DNA of 64,000 nt from Chitinophaga fulva (lineage in GTDB: Bacteria > Bacteroidota > Bacteroidia > Chitinophagales > Chitinophagaceae): contig NZ_JABBGC010000001.1 in assembly GCF_012927205.1 (NCBI RefSeq), positions 2,418,810 to 2,482,809 on the forward strand, read 5' to 3'. A program made the translations under genes and the position numbers. The stretch's first letter is position 1, and each line of letters starts with the position of its first letter. This document shows positions 55,537 to 63,997 of this stretch, piece by piece. The notes below the pieces were generated by a model that was not told the DNA's origin, searched no databases, and saw only the letters and a list, made by a program, of their open reading frames with translations.

Positions 55537-55873
55537 AGATTTCCGGCTTTTTTTAATTCATATATGTAAATACGTATTAAAAGCCGGATAAAAACTTAAT
55601 CTTTTCAAAGATACATACTTTCTTGAATTTTAAATTTTTTTAACAAATTCCGGGCCATGCCGGCCGGCTTTCCGACAGGACATGACAAAGCGGTAAAAAC
55701 AGTTATTTTGCTGCACAACCCAACACAATTTTATATACTTTTGAATTTTGGAATGTTGAGATTTTTTGATCGACAGATTTATTGACAAATGGCAGGGAAT
55801 CCTCCAAAATCAAAAAATCAACCTATCCAAAATCAAAAAATGAACGTATACTCTCAATTATAAAATAACGGGC
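55537..55873. other. Non-coding stretch between rplU and the GH3 gene
   Basis: 337 AT-rich bases between divergent genes. The right part holds an AT-rich inverted repeat (55754-55842). No gene is seen. Confidence 0.65.
55754..55842. repeat. AT-rich inverted/direct word repeat
   Basis: GTTGAGATTTTTTGAT (55754-55769) is the near reverse complement of ATCAAAAAATCAAC (55807-55820), and CCAAAATCAAAAAAT occurs twice (about 55803 and 55826). Same word family as 2105-2142 and 8223-8362. Confidence 0.6.
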
Positions 55874-57373
55874 ATGAAGTTTAAATCACTGCTAGCCAAG
55901 CCATTTGCTTCTATTGTACACAACAAGATCAAGAAGGAGATGCTCAGGGCGGTGGAAGACCAGGAGGCAATCCTGGAGGAACTGATAAAGACAGGCAAGA
56001 AGACGGAGTTCGGAAATGAGCATAAGCTGGATGCAGTACGTACCCACGAAGAGTTCAGACAAGCTGTGCCAATAAGGGATTACGAACAGTTCAAACCTTA
56101 TATTGAGCGGATCAAAGAGGGCAAACAGAATGTATTATGGAGGGGACAGCCCATTTATCTGGCTAAAACTTCCGGTACTACCAGTGGTGTTAAATATATC
56201 CCCATTTCCAAAGATTCTATTTCCAATCATATTGATACTGCCCGTAACGCCCTCCTTAATTATATGGGCGAAACCGGCAACACCGCCTTTGCGGACGGAA
56301 AAATGATCTTCCTGTCCGGCTCCCCCGAGCTGGAAAGGGTAGGAGGCATTCCCACCGGCCGTCTCAGCGGTATCGTAAATCACCACATCCCCCGTTATCT
56401 GCGTACTAATCAATTGCCTTCATATGAGACAAATTGCATAGATGATTGGGAGACCAAGCTGGACCGGATCGTGGAGGAAACCATTAACCAGGATATGACC
56501 CTGATCAGCGGCATACCACCATGGGTACAGATGTATTTTGACCGCCTGATGGAGCGTACCGATGGCAAGAAGATCAAAGAGATATTTAAAAATTTTGATG
56601 TGATGGTATATGGCGGGGTTAACTTTGAACCTTACCGCGCCAAACTGATGGCCTCTATCGGTCAGCATATCCATACTGTAGAAACGTTCCCGGCGTCTGA
56701 AGGCTTTTTTGCCTTCCAGGATTCCCAGGACCAGGAAGGACTGTTGCTGAATGCTAATTCCGGTATCTTCTATGAGTTTATTCCAGCACAGGAAATTTTT
56801 AATGAGAATCCTACCCGGCTGTCGCTCAAAGAAGTGCAAACCGGCGTAAATTACGCTATGATCATCAACAACAACGCCGGATTATGGGGATACAACCTCG
56901 GGGATACCGTGAAGTTCGTCTCCACCAATCCATACCGTTTGCTGGTGACCGGCAGGATCAAACACTTTATTTCCGCCTTCGGAGAGCACGTGATCGGGGA
57001 AGAAGTGGAACATAGCCTGATGAAAGCCGCCGCTGAAGAAAATGTACAGATCACCGAATTTACAGTGGCCCCCATGGTGCAGACAAGTGGTGAACTGCCT
57101 TATCACGAATGGTTTGTGGAGTTTGAAAACGAGCCTAAAGACCTGAAGGCATTTGCCATGAAGGTGGACCATAACCTGCGTCAGAAAAATATTTATTATG
57201 ATGACCTTTTGACCGGCAATATTTTACAACCCCTGAAAATAAGGACCGTACGCAAACAAGGCTTCATAGACTATATGAAGGCTATTGGAAAACTGGGGGG
57301 CCAGAATAAAGTGCCCCGTTTGAGCAATGACAGAAAGCTCGCCGATGAACTGACTAAATACGTGCAGCCATAA
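55874..57373 (+). CDS. GH3 family acyl-adenylate/amide synthetase-like protein
   Basis: 499 residues matching the GH3 auxin-responsive-promoter family, which adenylates a carboxylic acid and couples it to an amino acid or amine in plants. The ANL-type ATP motif is AKTSGTTSGVKYIPISKDS near residue 95. MVYGGVNFEPYRA, TFPASEGFFAFQD and LGDTVKFVSTNPYRLLVTGRIKHFISAFGEHV follow as in other GH3 proteins. Bacterial members are common in Bacteroidota and their substrates are unknown. It precedes dxr by 66 bases on the same strand. Confidence 0.92.
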   Translation: MKFKSLLAKPFASIVHNKIKKEMLRAVEDQEAILEELIKTGKKTEFGNEHKLDAVRTHEEFRQAVPIRDYEQFKPYIERIKEGKQNVLWRGQPIYLAKTSGTTSGVKYIPISKDSISNHIDTARNALLNYMGETGNTAFADGKMIFLSGSPELERVGGIPTGRLSGIVNHHIPRYLRTNQLPSYETNCIDDWETKLDRIVEETINQDMTLISGIPPWVQMYFDRLMERTDGKKIKEIFKNFDVMVYGGVNFEPYRAKLMASIGQHIHTVETFPASEGFFAFQDSQDQEGLLLNANSGIFYEFIPAQEIFNENPTRLSLKEVQTGVNYAMIINNNAGLWGYNLGDTVKFVSTNPYRLLVTGRIKHFISAFGEHVIGEEVEHSLMKAAAEENVQITEFTVAPMVQTSGELPYHEWFVEFENEPKDLKAFAMKVDHNLRQKNIYYDDLLTGNILQPLKIRTVRKQGFIDYMKAIGKLGGQNKVPRLSNDRKLADELTKYVQP

Positions 57374-57439
57374 TGTAAGGTGTGACCACTGTAGCAGCGT
57401 TCACATCACCGTGAAAGATTAATAAAGTAAATCACCGTA

Positions 57440-58606
57440 ATGAATAAACGAAAAATTGCCATTTTCGGGTCCACCGGGTCCATTGGTATACAGGCACTGG
57501 AGGTGATAGCAGCGCACCCCGACAGATTCAGTGTGGAAGTGCTGACTGCACAACAGAATGCCGACCTCCTGATTGAACAGGCGTTGAAATTTAAGCCCAA
57601 CGCGGTTGTGATAGGCAGTGAGGAAAAATATAAACAAGTAAAAGACGTATTGTTTGACAAAGGCATTAAGGTGTTTGCCGGTGCTAAAGCCATGGTAGAA
57701 GTAGCTTCCTGGAGCTCTATTGACATGGTGTTGGCGGCCATTATGGGTTTTGCCGGACTGGCGCCTACTTTATCTGCCATTGAACAAGGTACGCCGGTAG
57801 CGCTGGCCAACAAGGAAACCCTGGTGGTAGCCGGTGATATCGTGATGGCCACTGCCCGCCGGAAAAATGTGCCGGTCATCCCGGTTGATTCTGAGCACTC
57901 CGCTATTTTCCAGTGCCTGGTGGGAGAGCCCTTCAGCAAAGTGGAAAAAGTGATCCTGACTGCCTCCGGTGGTCCGTTCCTCGGCAAAAAGCCTAATTTC
58001 CTCATCAACGTAAAGAAAGATCACGCCCTGCAACACCCTAACTGGCGGATGGGCGCTAAAATAACGATCGACTGCGCCACCCTGATGAACAAAGGGTTGG
58101 AAATGATTGAAGCACGCTGGATGTTCGGCTTACACCCTGAAAACATCGAGGTGGTGATACATCCACAGTCCATTATTCACTCCATGGTACAGTTTGTGGA
58201 CGGCTCCCTGAAAGCCCAGATGGGCCTGCCCGACATGAAACTGCCTATTCAGTATGCGCTCGGATATCCTGACCGTCTGGCCAATGAGTTTCCACGGTTT
58301 TCGTTCCGGAACTATTCTTCACTCACGTTTGAACAGCCGGACACCAAGACTTTCCGTAACCTGGCCATCGCGATTGATGCCATGCACAAGGGCGGTAATA
58401 CGGCCTGTGTGATGAACGCGGCCAACGAAGAAGTGGTGCATGCCTTCCTGCGCAACAGGATCGGTTTCTTACAGATGACGGAAGTAATTGAGGAAACAAT
58501 TGCCAAAATCCCGTTCATCGAAGCGCCGACGCTGCATGATTACTACGAGTGCGACCAGGCTGCACGTGAACACGCTGCAACCCTTATCAATGCTATCGTT
58601 ATCTAA
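57440..58606 (+). CDS. dxr: 1-deoxy-D-xylulose 5-phosphate reductoisomerase
   Basis: Second step of the MEP isoprenoid pathway: DXP to MEP with NADPH (EC 1.1.1.267). 388 residues. IAIFGSTGSIGIQALEVI is the NADPH motif, PVALANKETLVVAGDIV carries the Lys of the active site, VDSEHSAIFQCL the metal ligands, and ASGGPFLGK and TMMNKGLEMIEA-type sequence (here CATLMNKGLEMIEARWMF) complete it. rseP follows 85 bases downstream on the same strand, a common bacterial neighbourhood. Confidence 0.96.
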   Translation: MNKRKIAIFGSTGSIGIQALEVIAAHPDRFSVEVLTAQQNADLLIEQALKFKPNAVVIGSEEKYKQVKDVLFDKGIKVFAGAKAMVEVASWSSIDMVLAAIMGFAGLAPTLSAIEQGTPVALANKETLVVAGDIVMATARRKNVPVIPVDSEHSAIFQCLVGEPFSKVEKVILTASGGPFLGKKPNFLINVKKDHALQHPNWRMGAKITIDCATLMNKGLEMIEARWMFGLHPENIEVVIHPQSIIHSMVQFVDGSLKAQMGLPDMKLPIQYALGYPDRLANEFPRFSFRNYSSLTFEQPDTKTFRNLAIAIDAMHKGGNTACVMNAANEEVVHAFLRNRIGFLQMTEVIEETIAKIPFIEAPTLHDYYECDQAAREHAATLINAIVI

Positions 58607-58691
58607 AATAACCGTTGAAAATTAACAAATAGTTTTGCCGGAATATCTGTTAAATCCGATATCTTGGGCAGATTAAAGCAGAAACAAGTAA

Positions 58692-60038
58692 ATGACAACA
58701 GAGGTAATATTGGTGAAAGCCGGGCAGTTGTTACTGTCACTCTCTATACTGGTCGTATTGCACGAGTTAGGCCACTTTATCCCCGCCAAATTGTTTAAAA
58801 CAAGGGTAGAGAAGTTCTACCTGTTCTTCGACCCCTGGTTTTCTCTCTTTAAAATCAAAAAGGGAGAAACAGAATATGGTATTGGCTGGTTGCCCCTTGG
58901 CGGATATGTGAAAATATCCGGCATGATCGACGAAAGTATGGACAAAGAGGCGATGTCCCTTCCCCCGCAACCTTACGAATTCAGGTCGAAACCAGCCTGG
59001 CAGCGGCTGATCATTATGATCGGCGGTGTGACGGTGAACGTTTTACTGGCTTTCTTTATCTATGCGATGATCCTGTGGCACTGGGGTGAGAAATACCTGC
59101 CTACAGATGCCGTGAAATACGGTGTTACCGTAGATTCCCTTGGTCAGAGCATCGGTCTGCGTGATGGTGATAAAATCGTCAGCGTAAACCATCAGAAAGT
59201 AGAACAGTTTCATGCGATCACCGGACAGGTAATCCTGCATGAAGCTAAAAGCATTGAAGTGATCCGTGACGGGCAGGAGCTGAGCATCCCCATTCCTGAA
59301 GGGTTTATCCGCTCCCTGTTGAAGCAGAAGGAGCCTTTTGCCTACATCCGTTTTCCGTATTACGTAGACCGGTTCGAGAAAGGTTCCTTTGCTGAAAAAA
59401 GTGGCCTCTTCAAACCAGGCGACCAGATGGTGTCTATCAACGGTCAGATGCTGCCTTATTTCACCGACTTCGCCAAAGAGATGCGCAAGCATAAAAATGA
59501 GGAGGTAAAAATCGGTGTGGTAAGAGGTAAGGACTCCCTGGTCATCCCGGTAAAGCTGGATGAAACGGCTAAACTGGGTATTTATCCACAGGACCCTGAC
59601 AAATTCTTTGCTTATAAGACCAAGACGTACACCCTGCTGGAGGCCATTCCGGCCGGTTTCAGCATGAGCGTGGACAAACTGGTGAAATATGTACAGCAGC
59701 TGCGGCTGATCTTCGTTTCTAAAGAAGTGAAGGTGAGCGAGTCGCTGGGTGGTTTCATGAGCATCGGTAACCTCTTCCCCGAAGCGTGGGATTGGCTTAC
59801 CTTCTGGGAGATGACGGCTTTCCTGTCCATCATCCTGGCGTTTATGAACATCCTGCCTATTCCGGCGCTGGACGGAGGGCATGTGTTATTCCTCCTGTAT
59901 GAAATCATTACTGGCCGCAAGCCCAGTGAGAAATTCCTGGAATATGCACAGATTGCCGGTATGATCGTGCTGTTTGGCCTGCTGCTGCTGGCCAATGGTC
60001 TCGACTTCTGGCGGAACATTATCAGCAAATGGTTCTAA
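58692..60038 (+). CDS. rseP: RseP-type site-2 intramembrane zinc protease
   Basis: Inner-membrane protease of regulated intramembrane proteolysis. 448 residues with an N-terminal membrane segment carrying the zinc motif HELGH (24-28), a second conserved segment YGIGWLPLGGYVKISGM, two PDZ-like regions (residues ~130-185 and ~215-290) and the C-terminal motif MNILPIPALDGGHVLFLL (NxxPxPxLDG) with a last membrane segment. All catalytic residues are present. In many bacteria it cleaves anti-sigma factors. The target here is unknown. Confidence 0.94.
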   Translation: MTTEVILVKAGQLLLSLSILVVLHELGHFIPAKLFKTRVEKFYLFFDPWFSLFKIKKGETEYGIGWLPLGGYVKISGMIDESMDKEAMSLPPQPYEFRSKPAWQRLIIMIGGVTVNVLLAFFIYAMILWHWGEKYLPTDAVKYGVTVDSLGQSIGLRDGDKIVSVNHQKVEQFHAITGQVILHEAKSIEVIRDGQELSIPIPEGFIRSLLKQKEPFAYIRFPYYVDRFEKGSFAEKSGLFKPGDQMVSINGQMLPYFTDFAKEMRKHKNEEVKIGVVRGKDSLVIPVKLDETAKLGIYPQDPDKFFAYKTKTYTLLEAIPAGFSMSVDKLVKYVQQLRLIFVSKEVKVSESLGGFMSIGNLFPEAWDWLTFWEMTAFLSIILAFMNILPIPALDGGHVLFLLYEIITGRKPSEKFLEYAQIAGMIVLFGLLLLANGLDFWRNIISKWF

Positions 60039-60058
60039 ATCATATGATTTTATGAAGG

Positions 60059-60097
60059 ATATGGATTACGGGATTTCCGTAATCCATATTTTTTTCG
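60059..60097 (+). terminator. Terminator after rseP
   Basis: ATATGGATTACGG and CCGTAATCCATAT form a 13-bp stem followed by TTTTTT. Confidence 0.9.
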
Positions 60098-60105
60098 TAT
60101 ATTTG
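60098..60105 (+). promoter_or_regulatory. ssrA: -7 element of the tmRNA gene
   Basis: TATATTTG matches TAnnTTTG and ends 15 bases before the mature tmRNA 5' end. It overlaps the tail of the rseP terminator. A -33 TTG is not evident. Confidence 0.6.
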
Positions 60106-60120
60106 TGGTGCTAAAAATCC

Positions 60121-60491
60121 GGGGCTGCCTGGTTTTGACAGCATAGGTCTTTGAGAGTGTAAGCATGCCGTGCGTTGGATAATTAGCACGATAATCTGAA
60201 TATTCAAACTTTAATTGGCGAATCTAACTACGCCATGGCTGCCTAATCAGTGATTAGACACCCATTATAGCCGCTTGGAGTTGTCGCCTTATGCGACTCC
60301 CGCCGCTGAATCATCAAACCCATAGGGATAGGTGCTCATGGTTTCTGTGAGTGAGTACTGAAGCTAAACGGATAAGGACAAGGTTGGTTTGTTGTGCCCC
60401 TGCCAAGTCCCGACAAATCAATGCATAAATAAGCATGTAGAAAGCTTTTGAGGAATATGTTTGGACACGGGTTCGATTCCCGTCAGCTCCA
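60121..60491 (+). ncRNA. ssrA: tmRNA (trans-translation RNA)
   Basis: Rescues stalled ribosomes by acting as tRNA-Ala and mRNA. The 5' end GGGGCTGCCTGGTTTTGACAG and the 3' end GGTTCGATTCCCGTCAGCTCCA form the tRNA-like domain (GGGGCTG pairs with CAGCTCC). The tag frame at 60217-60246 starts at a GGC resume codon and encodes GESNYAMAA followed by TAA, so with the charged alanine the tag is A-GESNYAMAA, close to the common Bacteroidota tag GENNYALAA. The CCA tail is not encoded (CTT follows the discriminator A). Confidence 0.96.
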
Positions 60492-60876
60492 CTTCGACAA
60501 ATCCCAGTTTTTTGTTATCTGGGAAGAAAATTGACAGCTATCACAGATGTGGTAGCTGTTTGTTTTTAGGGATATCTCTTTATAAGCATTTAATGCTGTT
60601 TTCGAAGTTACCGCCTGGCATATTCGCTTGTCTGGGTATCACGATTTTGTTTAAGGTGTTGTAATCCATTAGCCGACTATCTGTGTTTCAGATTGAATTT
60701 GCTGTTTCCTTTGGTTTGAGTGATTGTAGGAAAAGTTTTTCATGAATGTACTGTCTTTATTCCTGCTAATCCCAAGGAGAACTTTGCTGATAAATAGGAA
60801 AAAGGGACAAGACTTTTATGAGTGGCATTCTGCTTTTGTTGCAACCTTACAAAGTGAATGTGCTTTTAACAGAACG
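60492..60876. other. Non-coding stretch after ssrA
   Basis: 385 bases between ssrA and the end of the AbiEi-like gene. Apart from the tmRNA terminator nothing is recognised. No second copy of the ssrA 3' end is found here. Confidence 0.6.
60532..60567 (+). terminator. tmRNA terminator
   Basis: ACAGCTATCACA and TGTGGTAGCTGT form a stem with one wobble pair, followed by TTGTTTTT. Confidence 0.85.
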
Positions 60877-61746
60877 TTATAAGTCCGCTGGATAATATAT
60901 TTTCCATTTATCATCGTAAGTAGTAGCTGGCATTTGCTTCTGCAGGTAAAAACATAAATCTTCGGGTCCCGGCAGAAAGGGCGCGTAATCCTGCTGAAGG
61001 TAGCCTGCTCTTTCAAGATAAAAGCCTACAGATTGGTGATAAGGATAAGTGAAGTTCATCTTTTCCAGATAGCTGTAAAGAACTTTTGTGTCAAGCATCT
61101 GCTTACTTGCTTCAAATGCTTGGAGTATGTTCGTACAGCCACCCCCATATTCAGGTGCAACGACTATGTCAATGAGAGTTCTTTCTAAATCGGTATGCCT
61201 TGCGTCGACAGCCCAGTCTTCTTTGGGAGAACCCGGCGGAAGCTTGGGTAGTTTCTTACGAAGTATGCTGATTGTATAGTCTTTCCATTTCAACCGATCC
61301 TTGCTAAGCCTTGGAGGCTTCGAGAAAGCATTATCAACTGCTTCTTGGGTCAGAGGAGAAGCGTTGTTTTCACCCCATTGTTCATAGGTGAGAAAGATGT
61401 TCGGACCAAATGTAGGCATGATATGATTAAAGTACAAGGCTGTTGCGTGTGAGAAATAAGCAGATGGGGCCAGGCTTATAATAAATGATCTGTCTTCAAC
61501 CGCGCCCAGCGTATAACGCTCCAGCCGGACTTCGCCGTTCTCATCACATAGCTGTTCCACTTTGAATAGGTTAAGGTGTTGCGTCGCTTCAATCAAGTCA
61601 GCTCCACTAGTACGTTTGCTAATCCAATCTCTTTGTTGAAACAACTCTAGCATTTCTTTCAGGCCTTCTTGTGTAAATATCTTCTTTTTGGTGCGTTTGA
61701 GATAGGATATGATGTTAGGAAGGTTGTCTAAAAGCTTGGATTTCAT
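60877..61746 (-). CDS. AbiEi-like antitoxin/regulator domain protein (orphan)
   Basis: 289 residues. The N-terminal region (LLDNLPNIISYLKRTKKKIFTQEGLKEMLELF) looks like a helical DNA-binding part. The middle and C-terminal parts carry motifs of AbiEi-type antitoxins: SYFSHATALYFNHI (as in S-H-x-T-A-L), and HTDLERTLIDIVVAPEYGGG followed by ILQAFEASKQ (LERTLIDI-x-P-Y-x-GG). No toxin gene adjoins it on its own strand, as ssrA lies downstream. It is divergent from the antitoxin-like/AbiEii pair. ATG 61746 is chosen because codons further upstream fall in the palindrome 61770-61801. AT-rich codon use suggests recent acquisition. Confidence 0.7.
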   Translation of the reverse strand: MKSKLLDNLPNIISYLKRTKKKIFTQEGLKEMLELFQQRDWISKRTSGADLIEATQHLNLFKVEQLCDENGEVRLERYTLGAVEDRSFIISLAPSAYFSHATALYFNHIMPTFGPNIFLTYEQWGENNASPLTQEAVDNAFSKPPRLSKDRLKWKDYTISILRKKLPKLPPGSPKEDWAVDARHTDLERTLIDIVVAPEYGGGCTNILQAFEASKQMLDTKVLYSYLEKMNFTYPYHQSVGFYLERAGYLQQDYAPFLPGPEDLCFYLQKQMPATTYDDKWKIYYPADL

Positions 61747-61769
61747 TATATTAACTAGAAATATGAGGC

Positions 61770-61801
61770 GTATCTTATTGAGGTACACCTCAATAAGATA
61801 C
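61770..61801. promoter_or_regulatory. Perfect 15-bp inverted repeat, probable operator
   Basis: GTATCTTATTGAGGT, 2 bases, then ACCTCAATAAGATAC. It lies 23 bases upstream of the minus-strand AbiEi-like start codon. AbiEi antitoxins are known to bind inverted repeats in their own promoter, so this is a likely autoregulatory operator. Confidence 0.65.
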
Positions 61802-61917
61802 TACGATTTACTCACTTATCACTATTTCTAAACCTATTTATTTTTGAGAAATATATAAGACAGGCTTTATCAAGGTACGATTTTTTGGCATTCACCTAAA
61901 GTCTGGATTTTATTTAT

Positions 61918-61970
61918 AGAAATCAAACAATTACCAATAAAGTAAAAATTTTGGCAATTGTTTGATTTCT
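61918..61970. promoter_or_regulatory. 20-bp inverted repeat with 13-base spacer
   Basis: Left arm 61918-61937 (AGAAATCAAACAATTACCAA) and right arm 61951-61970 match in 19 of 20 positions. The arm ends carry the half-site GGYAATT, which recurs at 61974-61980 (inverted) and 62042-62048. Candidate operator of the plus-strand pair. Confidence 0.6.
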
Positions 61971-62023
61971 GTGAATTGCCAGAAATTGAATATATTTGGT
62001 TAATATTTGTTTTCAAATAAATG

Positions 62024-62053
62024 CCAATAATTCTAAATTTTGGTAATTGTTGG
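62024..62053. promoter_or_regulatory. Third inverted repeat, next to the start of the pair
   Basis: CCAATAATT and AATTGTTGG arms, one wobble, 12-base spacer. It overlaps a GGTAATT half-site and ends 22 bases before the TTG start codon at 62076. Confidence 0.5.
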
Positions 62054-62075
62054 TTTTTAAAATAAATCTATATAA

Positions 62076-62837
62076 TTGATTATCAATAATTATACTAATA
62101 AGCTGGAGGAACGGTTTAGAGAAAGAGCCTCTTTCTCTAGTGATGAATTACTTTCCTTTTTTAAGGAATGGGAACCAGATCTAAAAGAGACGACTTTTCG
62201 CTGGCGAGTTTATGAATTAAAACAAAGAGGTTTCCTCCAGTCTGTTAAACGAGGGTTTTTTACCTTACGAACCAAGCCAGTCTTTGAATTGTCAGTTTCT
62301 GACGTCGGGATAAAAGCATATAAAAGGATTTTAAAATCATATCCCCATATTCGGGCGTGTGTGTGGAACACGCAAAATTTAAGCAAGCTTATGCTACATC
62401 AACCCGCACGTTCGTGGGATGTATTGGAAGTAGAAAGTGATGCATTTGATTTGGTCTGGGAGAATGTAATAAGTGATGGGATCGGCCTGCCAATCAACGC
62501 ACATCATCATGGCTCTATAGAATATGTTAATGCTAACAGTTCAACGCCCAAGTATTTTATAAAAAAGTTATTGACCCGTGCACCTGTTCAACCCGTAGCA
62601 GGAGAGGAGTATGTACTTCCTACACTAGAGAAGGTGTTGGTGGATATTTTTTGTGAACCAGATTTTTTCTTCACCTTTGCGGGCAGTGAATATTCGGTAA
62701 TGCTGAATAACGCATACCATCACTTCGCAGTAGACTTTGCAAAATTGCTTCAGTATTCAGGCCGCCGCAACAAAGCAAAGGAGTTGAAAGACCTTATGCT
62801 TACAACTACCGACATACCCCCAAATCTAGTGGCATGA
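62076..62837 (+). CDS. Antitoxin-like protein (DUF6577-type) of an AbiE-like pair
   Basis: 253 residues. The N-terminal part (FSSDELLSFFKEWEPDLKETTFRWRVYELKQRGFLQSVKRGFFTL) has the form of a winged helix. The C-terminal part has PTLEKVLVDIFCEPDFFFTFAGSEYSVMLNNA, which parallels the LERTLIDI-x-PE segment of AbiEi-type antitoxins. The predicted start is TTG 62076, since no ATG occurs before conserved sequence. Its stop overlaps the start of the nucleotidyltransferase gene by 4 bases (ATGA), the usual antitoxin-toxin layout. The family name is recalled by resemblance and should be checked. Confidence 0.72.
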   Translation: MIINNYTNKLEERFRERASFSSDELLSFFKEWEPDLKETTFRWRVYELKQRGFLQSVKRGFFTLRTKPVFELSVSDVGIKAYKRILKSYPHIRACVWNTQNLSKLMLHQPARSWDVLEVESDAFDLVWENVISDGIGLPINAHHHGSIEYVNANSSTPKYFIKKLLTRAPVQPVAGEEYVLPTLEKVLVDIFCEPDFFFTFAGSEYSVMLNNAYHHFAVDFAKLLQYSGRRNKAKELKDLMLTTTDIPPNLVA

Positions 62838-63997
62838 TACACACAAATTCTTTTTCAGCCGAATGGCTGGAATATAAACGACAGGAGTCCGGCAGGGATC
62901 CGGGGCTGATTGAGAAAATGATCTACGCTCTTCACCTGGTAGAACAGCTACAGGTAAGTGGACTACCTTTTATATTCAAAGGAGGAACAAGCCTGGTGCT
63001 GCTGATGACAGAACCGCGCAGGTTTTCAGTTGATATTGATATCGTGGTAGCTGAAACCACAACCAGGGAAGAACTGGAACATTATCTTCAAAAGGTAACT
63101 GCAAGCAGCACTTTTATCCGCGTGGAGTTAGACGAGCGACGTAGCTACAAAGGAGAGATACCTAAAGCCCATTATAAATTCATCTATACTTCCAACGTAC
63201 CAAACAAACGGGGACACGAGGTGTTTCAAAAACCCGAAGCAGAAATACTGTTAGATGTACTCTTTGCCGAGAACCCTTACCCGGCAATAGTTGAAAAACC
63301 GGTGCTCAGCTCCTGGCTGGAAAATAATGGAGATCCTGTCTACGTCAGCGTGCCATGTATCAATTCAATCACCGGTGATAAGATGGTCGCCTTCGCACCC
63401 TGTACTACCGGTGTACCTTACTTTGCCAAAAAAGAGCGCGAAATCATTAAACAACTTTTTGATGTCGGCAATCTGTTCGATCAGATAGATGATGTGGAGC
63501 TGGTACGTAAAGCCTATCATATAGCTGCTACTGCTGAAATGAAATACAGGTCAGAACGTAATATTGCTTCCATTGAGCAGATACTACAGGACACCATCGA
63601 CACAGCCCTGTTGCTTGCAACCCCTAAATGTGCGGCCGGTAATGAGGCCAAATTAGAAGAATTGCGGACTGGTATTAAGCAATTTACTCATTTTGTTTTC
63701 GATCAAAAAGGGTTTAAGGTAGAAGATGCATTACTGTCCACAGCTAAAGCGGCCTATCTGGCAGCCTACCTGCTGAAAGGAGAAACAGGCCCACTAAAGC
63801 GTTTTGATAAAGCAACTTTTGATATGAAAACTTTCTTAATCGCTCACCAAGAGTTCAATTTCCTCAACAAGAAAATCAAGTTTGTAAAAGGAGGCGAGGC
63901 CTTGTTTTACTGGTTTCATACAATCAACTTGTTGCATCCGCCGTTATCTGAATTCTCCCTCGAAGTAGCTACAACTACAGCTAAAGAGATAACATAA
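62834..63997 (+). CDS. AbiEii/AbiGii-type nucleotidyltransferase toxin
   Basis: 387 residues. Type IV toxin-antitoxin/abortive-infection nucleotidyltransferase: FIFKGGTSLVLLMTEPRRFSVDIDIVV holds the GGTSL (50-54) and DxD (Asp67, Asp69) motifs of the DNA polymerase beta-like fold, and later TGDKMVAFAP and KKEREIIKQLFDVGNLFDQ correspond to the family's C-terminal motifs with the conserved Lys and D-x-x-D/N region. AbiEii toxins transfer nucleotides, in studied cases to tRNA, to stop growth during phage infection. The stop codon lies 3 bases before the window end, so the gene is complete. Confidence 0.88.
   Translation: MIHTNSFSAEWLEYKRQESGRDPGLIEKMIYALHLVEQLQVSGLPFIFKGGTSLVLLMTEPRRFSVDIDIVVAETTTREELEHYLQKVTASSTFIRVELDERRSYKGEIPKAHYKFIYTSNVPNKRGHEVFQKPEAEILLDVLFAENPYPAIVEKPVLSSWLENNGDPVYVSVPCINSITGDKMVAFAPCTTGVPYFAKKEREIIKQLFDVGNLFDQIDDVELVRKAYHIAATAEMKYRSERNIASIEQILQDTIDTALLLATPKCAAGNEAKLEELRTGIKQFTHFVFDQKGFKVEDALLSTAKAAYLAAYLLKGETGPLKRFDKATFDMKTFLIAHQEFNFLNKKIKFVKGGEALFYWFHTINLLHPPLSEFSLEVATTTAKEIT

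Larger units (their letters stand above)
61747..62075. other. Shared AT-rich control region of the AbiE-like genes
   Basis: 329 bases between divergent genes, very AT-rich, with three inverted repeats listed separately (61770-61801, 61918-61970, 62024-62053). No gene is seen. Confidence 0.7.

Noticed and set aside
60461..60664. 67-codon frame beginning MDTGSIPVSS
   Set aside because: It begins inside the T-arm of tmRNA. This peptide is a typical artefact of translating tRNA-like 3' ends.
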